Counted from the first letter of the stretch, positions 24,738 to 33,297 are shown. The stretch: DNA of 64,000 bases from Halorubellus sp034808145 (GCF_034808145.1 NZ_JAXHGM010000002.1:372001-436000); one strand, 5' to 3'. A program made the numbers and translations. Notes: a model not told the origin generated them from the sequence alone.

Positions 24738-25063
24738 AGCGTCCTCGACGCTGCCGTCCTCGATTGCGAATTCGGCGTCGTTCAGGTCGCGTGCGACGGC
24801 GGCGGAGAGGTCGCTGTCGGGGCCGCCTACGGTCGGGACGAGCAGGTGCCCGGGGTCAAACTCGCGGTCTTTGAGGACGAGGAAGTCACAGGTGAGGGCG
24901 CCCGTCAGTTCGTCGATTCGGGATTCGGCGCGGCCGTTCGAGTGCGGCCCCACCTCCTCACGCAGACGTCGGCGTCGTACGTGCGAGCAGCGTCGAACAT
25001 CTCCTCGAACGCACGATGCGAGATGATGGTGTGCGTCTCGACGTCCACGCCGAACACGACTGC
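24738..25063 (-). pseudogene. Fragment of a permease-linked universal stress domain, frameshifted
   Basis: Two adjoining minus-strand frames give one broken homology to the C-terminal Usp region of haloarchaeal APC-type amino-acid permeases. From about 25063 the first reads T-H-T-I-I-S-H-R-A-F-E-E-M-F-D-A-A-R. After a one-base shift near 24950 the second continues D-F-L-V-L-K-D-R-E-F-D-P, then L-V-P-T-V-G-G-P-D-S-D-L. Both ends are missing: no membrane domain precedes it, and the match ends near 24738. Family recognition is from memory of the motifs. Confidence 0.6.
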
Positions 25064-25103
25064 GGTACTTGACGTGCGACTCTCGGACGCCGCCGGTAGC
25101 CGA

Positions 25104-25799
25104 CTATCGAACGCGGACGTCACCGATACGGTCCGGTGTGGTCGACGCGACCACGGTCCACTCGTGTGGGGTCCCAGCGATCCCTCGACACCGTAGCTCT
25201 CGTACGTCGCCTCGACGCCGGACGTCGACCCGGCCGCCGAACAGATGGGCGAGCTGGGCGAGCACGGGGTCGTCCGTCGTGTTCGTGTACACCGGATAGA
25301 TACCGAGTGCGTCGGGTGCGTCCCCGAGTACGAGCAACTGGTGCGTGAACCGCGCAACGGTCTCGACGTCCCCGCCGAGGACGAGGCGTGAAAGCGAGTC
25401 GAACAGGACGTGCCGCGTCGACACCCCGCGGTCGAACAGCGTCGACAGGCACTCGTGTACCGCTCGACTCGTCCCCGTCAGATCCATCGGCGACCGCACC
25501 CGCCAGTGGAGCGGACGGGGATTCGCACGGACTGCTTCCCCCTGCGGTCGCGCGTCCACGACCGCGACGTCCTCGCGAGCGACGCCCGAGACGCGGCGCT
25601 CGACGCGATCGACGAGCGTCCGCGGGTCGACACCCGTCGTCACCACGACGACACCGTCACCGTCGCTCGCAGCCCGATCGAGCAGCCCCATCGGCACCCC
25701 TCGGAGTACGTCCTTCGACGCACCCGCAACGAGCACGCTCCCCGTCCCATCGAGACCTCCCTCGGGGATTGCGCTCGCTACCTCGTTGCCCTCGGACAC
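25104..25799 (-). CDS. RecA/KaiC-like haloarchaeal protein (DUF7504-like)
   Basis: About 231 residues from the GTG at 25799. The order of elements is V-L-V-A-G-A-S-K-D-V-L-R-G-V-P, then V-V-V-V-T-T-G-V-D-P-R-T-L, H-V-L-F-D-S-L-S-R-L-V (Walker B-like) and V-Y-T-N-T-T-D-D-P-V. This resembles RecA-fold haloarchaeal proteins related to KaiC that lack a canonical Walker A lysine. The start is uncertain: an in-frame GTG at 25880 would add 27 residues. Role unknown, possibly signalling, as these proteins often accompany transducers. Confidence 0.6.
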   Translation of the reverse strand: MSEGNEVASAIPEGGLDGTGSVLVAGASKDVLRGVPMGLLDRAASDGDGVVVVTTGVDPRTLVDRVERRVSGVAREDVAVVDARPQGEAVRANPRPLHWRVRSPMDLTGTSRAVHECLSTLFDRGVSTRHVLFDSLSRLVLGGDVETVARFTHQLLVLGDAPDALGIYPVYTNTTDDPVLAQLAHLFGGRVDVRRRGDVRELRCRGIAGTPHEWTVVASTTPDRIGDVRVR

Positions 25800-26162
25800 G
25801 TGAACCCACCCATCTGCATTCGTCAGAAACAGGTCAGTGAACGGCTTAACACTGACGGCACCCCGCACCCGCACCCTCACATGCCGTGGAACGACCGGAA
25901 GACGACCGCGACTCCCGGTGGAACCACGCCGGATTCCGAACGGAACCCCGAGAACACCCACGAAGCGCTCGCACGACCGCGACCCCCCGTACTCGCCAGC
26001 ACGTCGCTTCGAGACACACGCCCCACTCCCACACGGACCACCCCTGCACGCGATGCTCACCTCATGCTAACAGCTCAGCGAACAGGTAACGAAAGAGAAT
26101 TGGCTTTTCTAGCCTTTGAGGTGCCTAAAACTCTCGTTGATGGAGAGTTAGGGGATAAGAAG
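25800..26162. other. Spacer between the DUF7504-like gene and tRNA-Pro
   Basis: No gene is seen. It contains an inverted repeat GTCAGTG/CACTGAC (25833-25839 and 25850-25856) over the likely minus-strand promoter, and an AT-richer block from about 26085 with two small hairpins next to the tRNA. Confidence 0.5.
26129..26149 (-). terminator. Hairpin terminator candidate after tRNA-Pro
   Basis: On the minus strand AACTCTC, a 7-base loop and GAGAGTT are followed by TT (TTTTAGG overall). It starts 14 bases after the tRNA-Pro 3' end, in the right orientation. A second small hairpin (GGCT/AGCC) lies at about 26102-26114. Confidence 0.45.
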
Positions 26163-26233
26163 TGGGACCGCCGAGAGTCGAACTCGGGTCCTACGGACCC
26201 CATCCGCAGAGGATACCACTACCCCACGGTCCC
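26163..26233 (-). tRNA. tRNA-Pro (GGG)
   Basis: 71 bases. Acceptor GGGACCG pairs with CGGTCCC, discriminator A. The anticodon stem TGCGG/CCGTA encloses loop ATGGGGT, anticodon GGG. The T-stem CCGAG/CTCGG encloses TTCGACT. CCA is not encoded. It lies 66 bases downstream of cbf5 on the same strand. Confidence 0.94.
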
Positions 26234-26299
26234 TGTACTCAGACGATTGGTCGGTTCGTGTTTAAGGGTGTCGTTTCGGGTGCGCCCGCTCGTGGTTTG

Positions 26300-27223
26300 C
26301 TAGACGAGCACGCGTTCGAGGGCGACGACCTCGCCGCTGTCGGCGTCGGCGTCGCCGGTGAGGCGGCCGAGGGCGACGACGGCGTCGTTCGGCGTGTAGG
26401 CGGCGACGATGCTGTCGACGGTGTCGGGGTCGGGGGCGTCGATGACGCCGGGGGCGTAGATGGGGGCGCCGTCGGCGACGGCTTCGGCGGCGCTCGGTGC
26501 GATGGTGACGCGCGGGAGGTGTTCGAGTGCGCGTTCGGCGGGGTGGAGGACTTCGCGGAGCGGGTCGTCGTCCTCGTGGTCGAGCCAGTCGTGGATGGCG
26601 TCGACGAGGTCGTGGAGGGTGACGAGCGTCGCGTCGTCGAACGGCGTGGTTGCGGTCCGCCTGAGGTGCCCCATGTGCGCGCCGGTGCCGGCGGCGAGCC
26701 CGATGTCGTGACAGAGCTTTCGGATGTAGGTTCCGGGCTCGCAGCGGATGCGGAGGAGTGCGCGACGCTGCTCGACCTCGAGGACGTCCAGTTCGAGTAT
26801 CTCGCGGGTGCGGAGTCGCCGAGAGACCGCGGACTTCCGCGGTGGTTTCTGGTAGATGTCGCCTTCGAACTCCGCGACGACGGCTTCCAGGTCGCTCGGT
26901 GCGTCCGCGTGGAGTTCGAGGACGCTCACGTACTCCTTGTGGCCTTCGCCGAACGCTTGGGCGACGCGGGTGGCGTCGCCGGTGAGCATCGGGAGGCAGC
27001 CGGTGACCTTCGGGTCGAGCGTCCCGGCGTGGGCCGCGCCGTCGACCGAGAGGTCGTCGCGGGCGCGGCCCGCTGCTTGCGCGTCCGCGAGCGCGTCGCT
27101 GGCGGCGTCGCGCACCCACGCTGCGACCTGGTGCGCGCTCGGCCCCGGCGGCTTGTCGAGGTTCACGACGCCGAACGCGAGCAGTTCCGCGGGCGACCGG
27201 TCCTCGGGGGCGCGTCGAGCCAT
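26300..27223 (-). CDS. cbf5: tRNA/rRNA pseudouridine synthase Cbf5 (TruB family)
   Basis: 307 residues. This is the catalytic subunit of archaeal H/ACA RNPs, and it can also make Psi55 in tRNA. The catalytic Asp is at about 70 (H-A-G-T-L-D-P-K-V-T-G). Y-I-R-K-L-C-H-D-I-G-L and H-M-G-H-L-R-R-T are also typical. A PUA domain occupies about 230-307. Its ATG overlaps the cmk stop by one base (ATGA arrangement), so the two are translationally coupled. Confidence 0.94.
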   Translation of the reverse strand: MARRAPEDRSPAELLAFGVVNLDKPPGPSAHQVAAWVRDAASDALADAQAAGRARDDLSVDGAAHAGTLDPKVTGCLPMLTGDATRVAQAFGEGHKEYVSVLELHADAPSDLEAVVAEFEGDIYQKPPRKSAVSRRLRTREILELDVLEVEQRRALLRIRCEPGTYIRKLCHDIGLAAGTGAHMGHLRRTATTPFDDATLVTLHDLVDAIHDWLDHEDDDPLREVLHPAERALEHLPRVTIAPSAAEAVADGAPIYAPGVIDAPDPDTVDSIVAAYTPNDAVVALGRLTGDADADSGEVVALERVLV

Positions 27224-27798
27224 CAGAACTCGACGGCGAGGTCGACGGGTTCCTTGCCCTCGTCGCGGTCGCCGTCGTACGCTTCGACGGCGCCGACGAG
27301 GACGTCCACCATCTCGTCCTCGCCCCAGCGTGCGGTGTTCATCGACAGGTCGTAAATCGAGCGGTCGTCGATGTCGATCCCGTAGTACTCCATGTAGCGC
27401 TTCGCTTCGCTGGATTCGCGTGCCGCGGTCTCCTCGGCGGCCGACTCGGGGTTCTTCCCTTCGCGGTCGGCGATACGCGTGCCGCGTACGGAGACGGGGG
27501 CGTCCAGCCAGAACCGGAAGTCGGCGTGGTCGCCGGCGAGCCAGCCGGCGAGGCGGGATTCGAGGACGACGTCCTCGCGTTCGCGAGCGATCTCCTGTAG
27601 GCGCGCGTCGAGGTCCCGGTCGATCTGGTCGTCCTCTTCGGCGAGCTTGTTGAACTCGAGGGGCGTGTAGCCGCGTTCGTCCGCGAGCTCTCTGAAGATG
27701 TCGCCACCGGAGATGTGTTCCAGTTCGAACGCGTCAGCGAGCGCGGGCGCCGCGGTGCTCTTCCCGCTCCCGGGCGGGCCAGAGACGGTCAACAACAT
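27223..27798 (-). CDS. cmk: Cytidylate kinase
   Basis: 191 residues, archaeal AAA-type (short) cytidylate kinase, phosphorylating CMP/dCMP. The P-loop is at residues 7-15 (G-P-P-G-S-G-K-S-T), followed by I-S-G-G-D-I-F-R-E-L-A and W-L-D-A-P-V-S-V-R-G-T-R. The start ATG-TTG-TTG-ACC at 27798 puts the P-loop at the expected place; the much longer open frame upstream is a GC-rich artefact. It is coupled to cbf5 downstream. Confidence 0.93.
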   Translation of the reverse strand: MLLTVSGPPGSGKSTAAPALADAFELEHISGGDIFRELADERGYTPLEFNKLAEEDDQIDRDLDARLQEIAREREDVVLESRLAGWLAGDHADFRFWLDAPVSVRGTRIADREGKNPESAAEETAARESSEAKRYMEYYGIDIDDRSIYDLSMNTARWGEDEMVDVLVGAVEAYDGDRDEGKEPVDLAVEF

Positions 27799-28301
27799 AT
27801 GCCTTCTCCGAGCGTCCCGGTAAAAGGAATTGTGAATCGCGGTTCGGGTTGCGGCCTCACTGGTGGCCGGACGTCCGGCGGGTCGAGAGTGGGAGTTCCC
27901 GGCGCTTCGCGCGACTCGCGGGACTGCACTCGGTCGTCGTCGAGGTTCCCGAGGAGGTGCTCGACGGCGTCTCGTCTTGGGTCGTGTGCGCGCCCGGTGC
28001 GGTCGCTCGCTATGGATTCGTCGACGGGACGCGCCATCGACTCGTCGACGGCCGTTCCGAGCGCGTCCGCCGCGAGGTCGATGACGTCCTCGAGCGTGCT
28101 CGACGCGTGCGGTCTCGAAGGTGACGTCGCGGTGTCCGCGGGACAACGCGGTGACGGCGCAGCCGGCGGCCGCGAAGTCGGAGACGACGTTCGGACCAGC
28201 TACTGTCACGACCGGATCGAGAGAACTCGTCGCCGAAGTGCGACTCGAACGTGGTGAGACGAGCCGAGAGAACGCGCGGCGGCCCGGAGCGTGAGACGCC
28301 G
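27799..28301. other. 500-bp spacer upstream of cmk, without intact gene
   Basis: No intact gene. Several long frames cross it but have Arg-rich, antisense-like composition. The only coding-like stretch is the minus-strand, two-frame segment listed separately as a possible decayed gene. Confidence 0.5.
27876..28224 (-). pseudogene. Possible decayed gene of unknown family
   Basis: From about 28224 a minus-strand frame reads with normal halophile composition (D-P-V-V-T-V-A-G-P-N-V-V-S-D-F-A-A-A-G). Near 28105 the coding-like signal moves to another frame (L-E-D-V-I-D-L-A-A-D-A-L-G-T-A-V-D-E-S) and continues to about 27876. One frameshift would join them. No start codon or family was identified. 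It could be chance; confidence is low. Confidence 0.25.
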
Positions 28302-29222
28302 TCAGGACGGCGAGGGCGTGTCGAGGTCGAGCGCCTTCCGCATCACCTGCGTGAACCCCATCGAGCACAGGAAGTAGAACGCGATCCACGCGGGGAGCGG
28401 GCCGATGCTGCCGTTCTTCCACGTCACTTCGCCGGCGAACGGCATCACGACGGTCTGTTCGAGACCCTGGAGGTGGCCGGCGCCGCCGCGCGTCCCGATC
28501 ATCCAGTACATCCAGAGGAACGCGGGGATGGTGAGGAGCGTGATCCACGCCATCGGGCGGAAGTTCTCCTTCATCATGTTCATCTGGTCGCCCATCGCGT
28601 CCATGCGTTCCTCCTGAATGCGGTCGACGGCGGCGTCGTCGCCGCGTTCCTTCGCTTCCTGCTCGCGTTCCTGGAGCGCCTGGAACTTCTCCTGGTACGC
28701 CGCGACCTTGTCCTGGTCGACCATGTTCGCCTGGAGGAGCGACGAGTACAGGCCCGTGACGAGCGATATCGCGAGGATGACCGCGTAGAACGGGAGTGCG
28801 GCGTCGAGCGGGCCGAGGACGAGGTCGACGACGCCGCCGACGACTTGCCGGATCGGGTCGAAGTAGTAGCCGGCCATGAGGACGAGCGTGCCGACGCCGG
28901 CGAGCTTGTCGCGGGTCTTCCAGCTCGACCCGGAGTCCTCGACCTCGGGGATGTCCTCGATCTCGTAGTCTTCGTCGCCGTTCCCGTCGAGGACGTCCAC
29001 GACCGCGTCGGCGTCGGCGAACTCGAAGCCGTCGTCGCCGTCGACGAGGATGTCCTTCTCGAGGAGGCGACCCCACTGGCCGGACGAGATGTCGTCTTTC
29101 ACGTCCGTCCAGCGGACCACGCCGTCGTTGTCGTCGGCGACCTCGCGAACTGTCTCGAGCGCTTCGCGCATCTCCGCGCTCTCGTTCGCGAGTGTCGCCG
29201 CCTTCTCAGCGGTACGCGCCAT
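28302..29222 (-). CDS. EMC3/TMCO1-like (DUF106) membrane protein insertase
   Basis: 306 residues. Archaeal DUF106 proteins belong to the Oxa1 superfamily with YidC, EMC3, TMCO1 and Get1, and help insert membrane proteins. Residues 1-100 form an extra acidic N-terminal domain. Hydrophobic helices lie at about 111-128, 140-165, 225-245 and 275-292. A charged coiled coil (V-D-Q-D-K-V-A-A-Y-Q-E-K-F-Q-A-L-Q) sits between the second and third. Its position between adk and cmk is the conserved archaeal arrangement, and it lies in line with both on the minus strand. Confidence 0.88.
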   Translation of the reverse strand: MARTAEKAATLANESAEMREALETVREVADDNDGVVRWTDVKDDISSGQWGRLLEKDILVDGDDGFEFADADAVVDVLDGNGDEDYEIEDIPEVEDSGSSWKTRDKLAGVGTLVLMAGYYFDPIRQVVGGVVDLVLGPLDAALPFYAVILAISLVTGLYSSLLQANMVDQDKVAAYQEKFQALQEREQEAKERGDDAAVDRIQEERMDAMGDQMNMMKENFRPMAWITLLTIPAFLWMYWMIGTRGGAGHLQGLEQTVVMPFAGEVTWKNGSIGPLPAWIAFYFLCSMGFTQVMRKALDLDTPSPS

Positions 29223-29379
29223 TTGCAGGCCCTAAGCGATGCCCGGTAAAGAAGCTTTTACTCTCCGTCGCGTCACGCCGGTGCGCGGTCGCAGCGGGTG
29301 ATGCCTCTCGCGGGGAACCCGGTCTCGAGGGTCTTCTCGCTGCGAACCTGATATCGTGGGAACCGGCGCGTGCGAGCGG

Positions 29380-30027
29380 TCAGGCGTTGCTCTCGATGGC
29401 GGCTTCGACGTCCTCCCAGACGGCGTCGGGCGCGCGTTCCCCGTCGACGGCGACGAAGTCCTCGCGGTCGCTGTAGTGGTCGATGACCGGCTGGGTGTTG
29501 TCGTCGAAGACGTCGAGGCGGTTCTGGACGGCTTCCTCGGTGTCGTCCTCGCGCTGGACGAGGTCGCCGCCGCAGTCGTCGCAGACGCCCTCGGTCTCGG
29601 GCTGGTCGAACTCGACGTGGTAGTTCGTGCCGCAGTCGTCGCAGACGCGACGGCCGGTGAGGCGGTCGACGAGCTCGTCGCGGGAGACGTCGAGGTGGAG
29701 GACGACGTCGAGGTCGGTCATCCCTTCGAGCTCCGTGGCCTGTTCGAGGTTCCGCGGGTAGCCGTCGAGGACGTAACCGTCCGCCGACGAGAGGGCCTCT
29801 TCGACGATGGCGTTGACGACGGCGTCGGGGACGAGGTCGCCGGCCTCCATGTACTCGCGGGGGGTGTCGTACTCGGTGTCCATGTCGCTGATGTCCATGT
29901 CCTTGTTCGCGCGGAGCGCGTCGCCGGTGGTGACGTGCTCGACGTCGAACGCGTCGGCGATGCGTGCGGACTGCGTGCCCTTGCCTGCGCCCGGTGCGCC
30001 GAGGATGAGTACGTGCGGGTTGCTCAT
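29380..30027 (-). CDS. adk: Adenylate kinase, zinc-binding LID type
   Basis: 215 residues, long (bacterial-like) adenylate kinase, AMP + ATP to 2 ADP. The P-loop G-A-P-G-A-G-K-G-T is at 10-18. The LID carries Cys129, Cys132, Cys149 and Cys152 (C-D-D-C ... C-D-D-C), a zinc site. D-G-Y-P-R-N is at about 88-93. It is divergent from gpmI with a 152-base spacer and upstream of the EMC3-like gene. Confidence 0.96.
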   Translation of the reverse strand: MSNPHVLILGAPGAGKGTQSARIADAFDVEHVTTGDALRANKDMDISDMDTEYDTPREYMEAGDLVPDAVVNAIVEEALSSADGYVLDGYPRNLEQATELEGMTDLDVVLHLDVSRDELVDRLTGRRVCDDCGTNYHVEFDQPETEGVCDDCGGDLVQREDDTEEAVQNRLDVFDDNTQPVIDHYSDREDFVAVDGERAPDAVWEDVEAAIESNA

Positions 30028-30179
30028 ACACGACCCGTCTCGGCCCGGGTTTAAATCGTTGTAGAAACGCGCTCGATGTTACCGCGAGTGCACGCATCGA
30101 CGAGCGCGGTCGGCGGACCGACCGGTCGGGTTTCGCGGTGAACGAACGCTACTTGAGGTCGGGGGCCGACGCGTGGTGT

Positions 30180-31730
30180 ATGGACGTTTCGCTCGTCGTG
30201 CTCGACGGCTGGGGATTGAACGACGACCCGGGCGACCACCGGGACGCGGTCGCGGCGGCGCATACACCGGTCTTTGACCGGTTGTGCCGCCAAGGTGCGC
30301 GTGGCCGGCTCGCGGTGTCGGGGCGACGCGTCGGGTTGCCGGACGGCCAGATGGGGAACTCCGAGGTCGGGCACCTGAACATCGGTGCGGGCCGGGTGGT
30401 CCGCCAGGAGTACACGCGTATCAGCGACGCCATCGAGGACGGGTCGTTCTTCGAGAACGACGGGTTGGCGTCGGCGTTCGAGTACGCGGCCGACACGGGT
30501 GGTCGCGTGCACTTCGTCGGGCTGGTGAGCGACGGTGGCGTGCATTCGAGCCAGGAGCACCTGCACGCGCTCGTGGAGATGGCCGCCGACCGCGGCGTCG
30601 ACGCGGTGACGCACGCGTTCACGGACGGCCGCGATACCGCGCCGGAGTCGGGCGCCGGGTTCCTCGCGGACCTCGAGGCCGTCGTGGACGCGCACGGCAC
30701 GGGCGACGTGGCGAGCGTGACGGGTCGGTACTACGGGATGGACCGCGACCGGAACTGGGAGCGCACGAGGGCGGCGTACGACGCGGTCGTCGAGCGCGAC
30801 GCCGAGCATCACGCGGACTCGGCGGTCGAGGCGGTCGAGGCGAGCTACGACCGCGGCGACACCGACGAGTTCGTCGAACCGACGACGGTCGGCGAGCACG
30901 CGGGCGTCGAGAGCGGCGACGCGGTCGTGTTCTTCAACTTCCGCGCGGACCGCGCCCGCCAGCTCACGCGCATGCTCGCCGACGACCCGCCGGAGGACGA
31001 CTCAGTCGCGGCCTCGGACGTCGACTGGCCCGACGCCCCGAAGCTCCGTCTGGTGACGATGACGGCGTACGACGAGGGGTTCGACGTCCCGGTCGCGTAC
31101 CCGCCGACGTACCCCGAGGACGTCCTCGGCGAGGTGCTCGCGGACCACGGGAAGACCCAGTTACGGATGGCGGAGTCCGAGAAGTACGCGCACGTGACGT
31201 ACTTCCTGAACGGCGGCCGCGAGGGCGCGTTCGACGGCGAGACCCGGGAGATAGTCGAGAGCCCGGACGTGCCGACGTACGACGAGACGCCGGCGATGAG
31301 CGCCCGGGAACTCACCGACAGCGCAACCGCTCGCATCGAGCGCGACGACCCCGACGTCCTCGTCCTGAACTACGCGAACCCGGACATGGTCGGGCACACT
31401 GGCGACTACCGCGCCGCCGTCGAGGCGGTCGAGGCGGTCGACACGCAACTCGGCCGCCTCGCGGAGGCCGTGCACGCCGCCGGCGGCGACCTCGTGGTGA
31501 CGGCGGACCACGGGAACGCCGACGACATGGGCACGGCGGACGACCCCCACACCGCGCACACGTACAACGACGTCCCGTTCGCGTACGTCGCTGGGGACGG
31601 AACCGACGGTGGCGTTCGCGTCCGCGAGGGCGGGTCGCTCTGTGACGTCGCGCCGACGCTCCTCCACCTCGCGGACGTCCCGAAGCCGCCCGCGATGACC
31701 GGCGAGTCGCTGCTCGTCGACGACGACTGA
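30180..31730 (+). CDS. gpmI: 2,3-bisphosphoglycerate-independent phosphoglycerate mutase
   Basis: 516 residues, the standard length (EC 5.4.2.12), glycolysis and gluconeogenesis. N-terminal metal ligands are in V-V-L-D-G-W-G. The phosphorylated Ser is about residue 61 (D-G-Q-M-G-N-S-E-V-G-H). D-G-R-D-T-A-P-E-S and the C-terminal T-A-D-H-G-N-A-D-D-M provide more manganese ligands. The start at 30180 (M-D-V-S-L-V-V-L-D-G-W-G) is chosen over an upstream in-frame codon because it places the first ligand at the usual position. Confidence 0.96.
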   Translation: MDVSLVVLDGWGLNDDPGDHRDAVAAAHTPVFDRLCRQGARGRLAVSGRRVGLPDGQMGNSEVGHLNIGAGRVVRQEYTRISDAIEDGSFFENDGLASAFEYAADTGGRVHFVGLVSDGGVHSSQEHLHALVEMAADRGVDAVTHAFTDGRDTAPESGAGFLADLEAVVDAHGTGDVASVTGRYYGMDRDRNWERTRAAYDAVVERDAEHHADSAVEAVEASYDRGDTDEFVEPTTVGEHAGVESGDAVVFFNFRADRARQLTRMLADDPPEDDSVAASDVDWPDAPKLRLVTMTAYDEGFDVPVAYPPTYPEDVLGEVLADHGKTQLRMAESEKYAHVTYFLNGGREGAFDGETREIVESPDVPTYDETPAMSARELTDSATARIERDDPDVLVLNYANPDMVGHTGDYRAAVEAVEAVDTQLGRLAEAVHAAGGDLVVTADHGNADDMGTADDPHTAHTYNDVPFAYVAGDGTDGGVRVREGGSLCDVAPTLLHLADVPKPPAMTGESLLVDDD

Positions 31731-31782
31731 CCGCCACCGGAGCGTGCGGCGTGCTACCGCGAATCACGCCGCAGTGCGGGAG

Positions 31783-31788
31783 TTTATC
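31783..31788 (+). promoter_or_regulatory. TATA box of the DnaJ-ferredoxin gene
   Basis: TTTATC lies 27 bases before the GTG at 31812, indicating a leaderless transcript and fixing the GTG start. Confidence 0.55.
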
Positions 31789-31811
31789 TGATTCCTGTTG
31801 CTAGACCACCT

Positions 31812-32435
31812 GTGCAGAGTCCGTTCGACGTGCTGGGGGTCGACCGGAACGCGGGGGAGGACGAGATTCGTCGCGCGTACCGACAGCGCGCCAAGGAGAC
31901 CCACCCCGACCAGGGCGGGACGCGCCGCCAGTTCCGGCTCGTGAAGGCCGCGTACGAGGAGCTGTCCGCGGGCGGCGGCCGCGACTGGGACGAGGTCGCG
32001 GCCGACGAGGAGGGAGAGACGCTCGCGCGCACCGAGTCCGTCGTCGAGTACCTCGACTACGACGCCATCGTCGAGCAGGGCTGGAGTCTGGACGACGACG
32101 ACCTGTTCGAGAAGGCCAACCGCGTCCGGTTCGACGGCGACACGCACGGGACGTTCGTCGTCGAGGGCGACGATAGCGTGCTCGAAGCGGCGGAGGACGC
32201 CGGGTTCGACTGGCCGTTCTCGTGCCGCGGCGGGGCGTGCGCGAACTGTGCGGTCGCGGTCCTCTCCGGCGAGATGGACATCTTCCACGACCACGTCCTC
32301 CCCGAGGAACTCACCGAGCGCGGCATCCAGCTCTCCTGTATCGGGACGCCCGCGACGAGCGACATGCAGGTCGTGTTCAACGTCAAGGACCTCCCGGAGC
32401 TCGAGGAGCATCTCCTCCCGCCACGACCGAGCTGA
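31812..32435 (+). CDS. DnaJ-domain / 2Fe-2S ferredoxin fusion protein
   Basis: 207 residues. Residues 1-55 are a J-domain with H31-P-D33 (T-H-P-D-Q-G-G), which normally recruits Hsp70/DnaK. Residues 100-200 are a plant-type ferredoxin with cluster ligands Cys138, Cys143, Cys146 and Cys176 (C-R-G-G-A-C-A-N-C ... C-I-G). Haloarchaeal 2Fe-2S ferredoxins share the acidic D-I-F-H-D-H-V-L-P loop. The J-domain could couple cluster delivery to the chaperone system, but this is inference. It starts with GTG 27 bases after a TATA box. Confidence 0.88.
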   Translation: MQSPFDVLGVDRNAGEDEIRRAYRQRAKETHPDQGGTRRQFRLVKAAYEELSAGGGRDWDEVAADEEGETLARTESVVEYLDYDAIVEQGWSLDDDDLFEKANRVRFDGDTHGTFVVEGDDSVLEAAEDAGFDWPFSCRGGACANCAVAVLSGEMDIFHDHVLPEELTERGIQLSCIGTPATSDMQVVFNVKDLPELEEHLLPPRPS

Positions 32436-32517
32436 GGGAGCGTGGTGCACTGCCGGGCTTCGCGTTTCGTTTCTGACACCGGAAAGCCGAATACGTCGGC
32501 GGGCGAACCGTCCGCTC

Positions 32518-33297
32518 GTGTCTCAGGACTGGACTGATGGCGAGGACGGCGACGACTCGCTGACGGGACCGGACGGGAGCTTCGACCGCGAGCGCGTCGT
32601 CGCGATCGCGTCCGCCGTCCTCGAACGCTGGGAGCGCGACGACCACCTCGACGCGGTCCGTGGTCGCGTCCGGAACCTCTTCGTCGCGTTCGCGCTCCTC
32701 GCCACGGCGACGTGGCTGTTCGAGCCGCGCGGACTCTCCGGGTTCGTCTTCCAGACGTGGTGGCTCGCGAGCCTCCCGCTCGCCGGCCTCACGGGGACGG
32801 TCTACGTCACGCTCCGGAACCCGAACCGGGTCCGCGAGATCTGGTGGGACGACGGTGCGCTCGTCACGCTCGGACTCATCGTCGTCGCGATACTCGCGAA
32901 GGCCGCGACGAGCGGTCCGGCCGCCCGCGTCGCCTGGCAGCTCCTGTTCGCCGAGGACTCGCCGACCGGCGTCGACTACGGGTACGACGCCGCCGCCGAC
33001 GGCATCGACGGCGCGCGCGTCGCCGAGATACGCGGGTACGTCAACTGGGCGATACTGGGGTCGGTCGCGCTCGTCGCCCTCGACGTCGTCGGCCGCGTGC
33101 TCTCCCGCGGCGGTCTCGACGCGGTTCTGGACCTCCTCGCCGGCACCGACGCCGGCGGCGGTGGTGGCGGAGTTCCGAGCGTGCCGGCGCTCCCCGGCGT
33201 CCCGACGGACCCGCTCTCCGTGCTCGCACTCCTCGTCGGCGCGGTCGTCGTCGGCGCGGTCGTCGGCGTCGTCGTCGCGCTCCGGCGCGAACTCTGA
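32518..33297 (+). CDS. Hypothetical membrane protein, 259 aa
   Basis: Starts with GTG (S-Q-D-W-T-D-G-E-D). An acidic N-terminal 45 residues precede hydrophobic segments at about 60-80, 84-102, 118-138, 178-200 and 230-255. A Gly-rich stretch (about 212-222) lies before the last helix. No enzyme motif or known family was recognised. It lies between the ferredoxin fusion gene and convergent nadC, so it may be monocistronic. The GTG start gives a sensible N-terminus; an upstream open frame starting inside the ferredoxin gene is rejected. Confidence 0.7.
   Translation: MSQDWTDGEDGDDSLTGPDGSFDRERVVAIASAVLERWERDDHLDAVRGRVRNLFVAFALLATATWLFEPRGLSGFVFQTWWLASLPLAGLTGTVYVTLRNPNRVREIWWDDGALVTLGLIVVAILAKAATSGPAARVAWQLLFAEDSPTGVDYGYDAAADGIDGARVAEIRGYVNWAILGSVALVALDVVGRVLSRGGLDAVLDLLAGTDAGGGGGGVPSVPALPGVPTDPLSVLALLVGAVVVGAVVGVVVALRREL

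Noticed and set aside
28251..29249. 332-residue plus-strand open frame
   Set aside because: Antisense to the EMC3-like gene, which has clear membrane helices in the correct frame.
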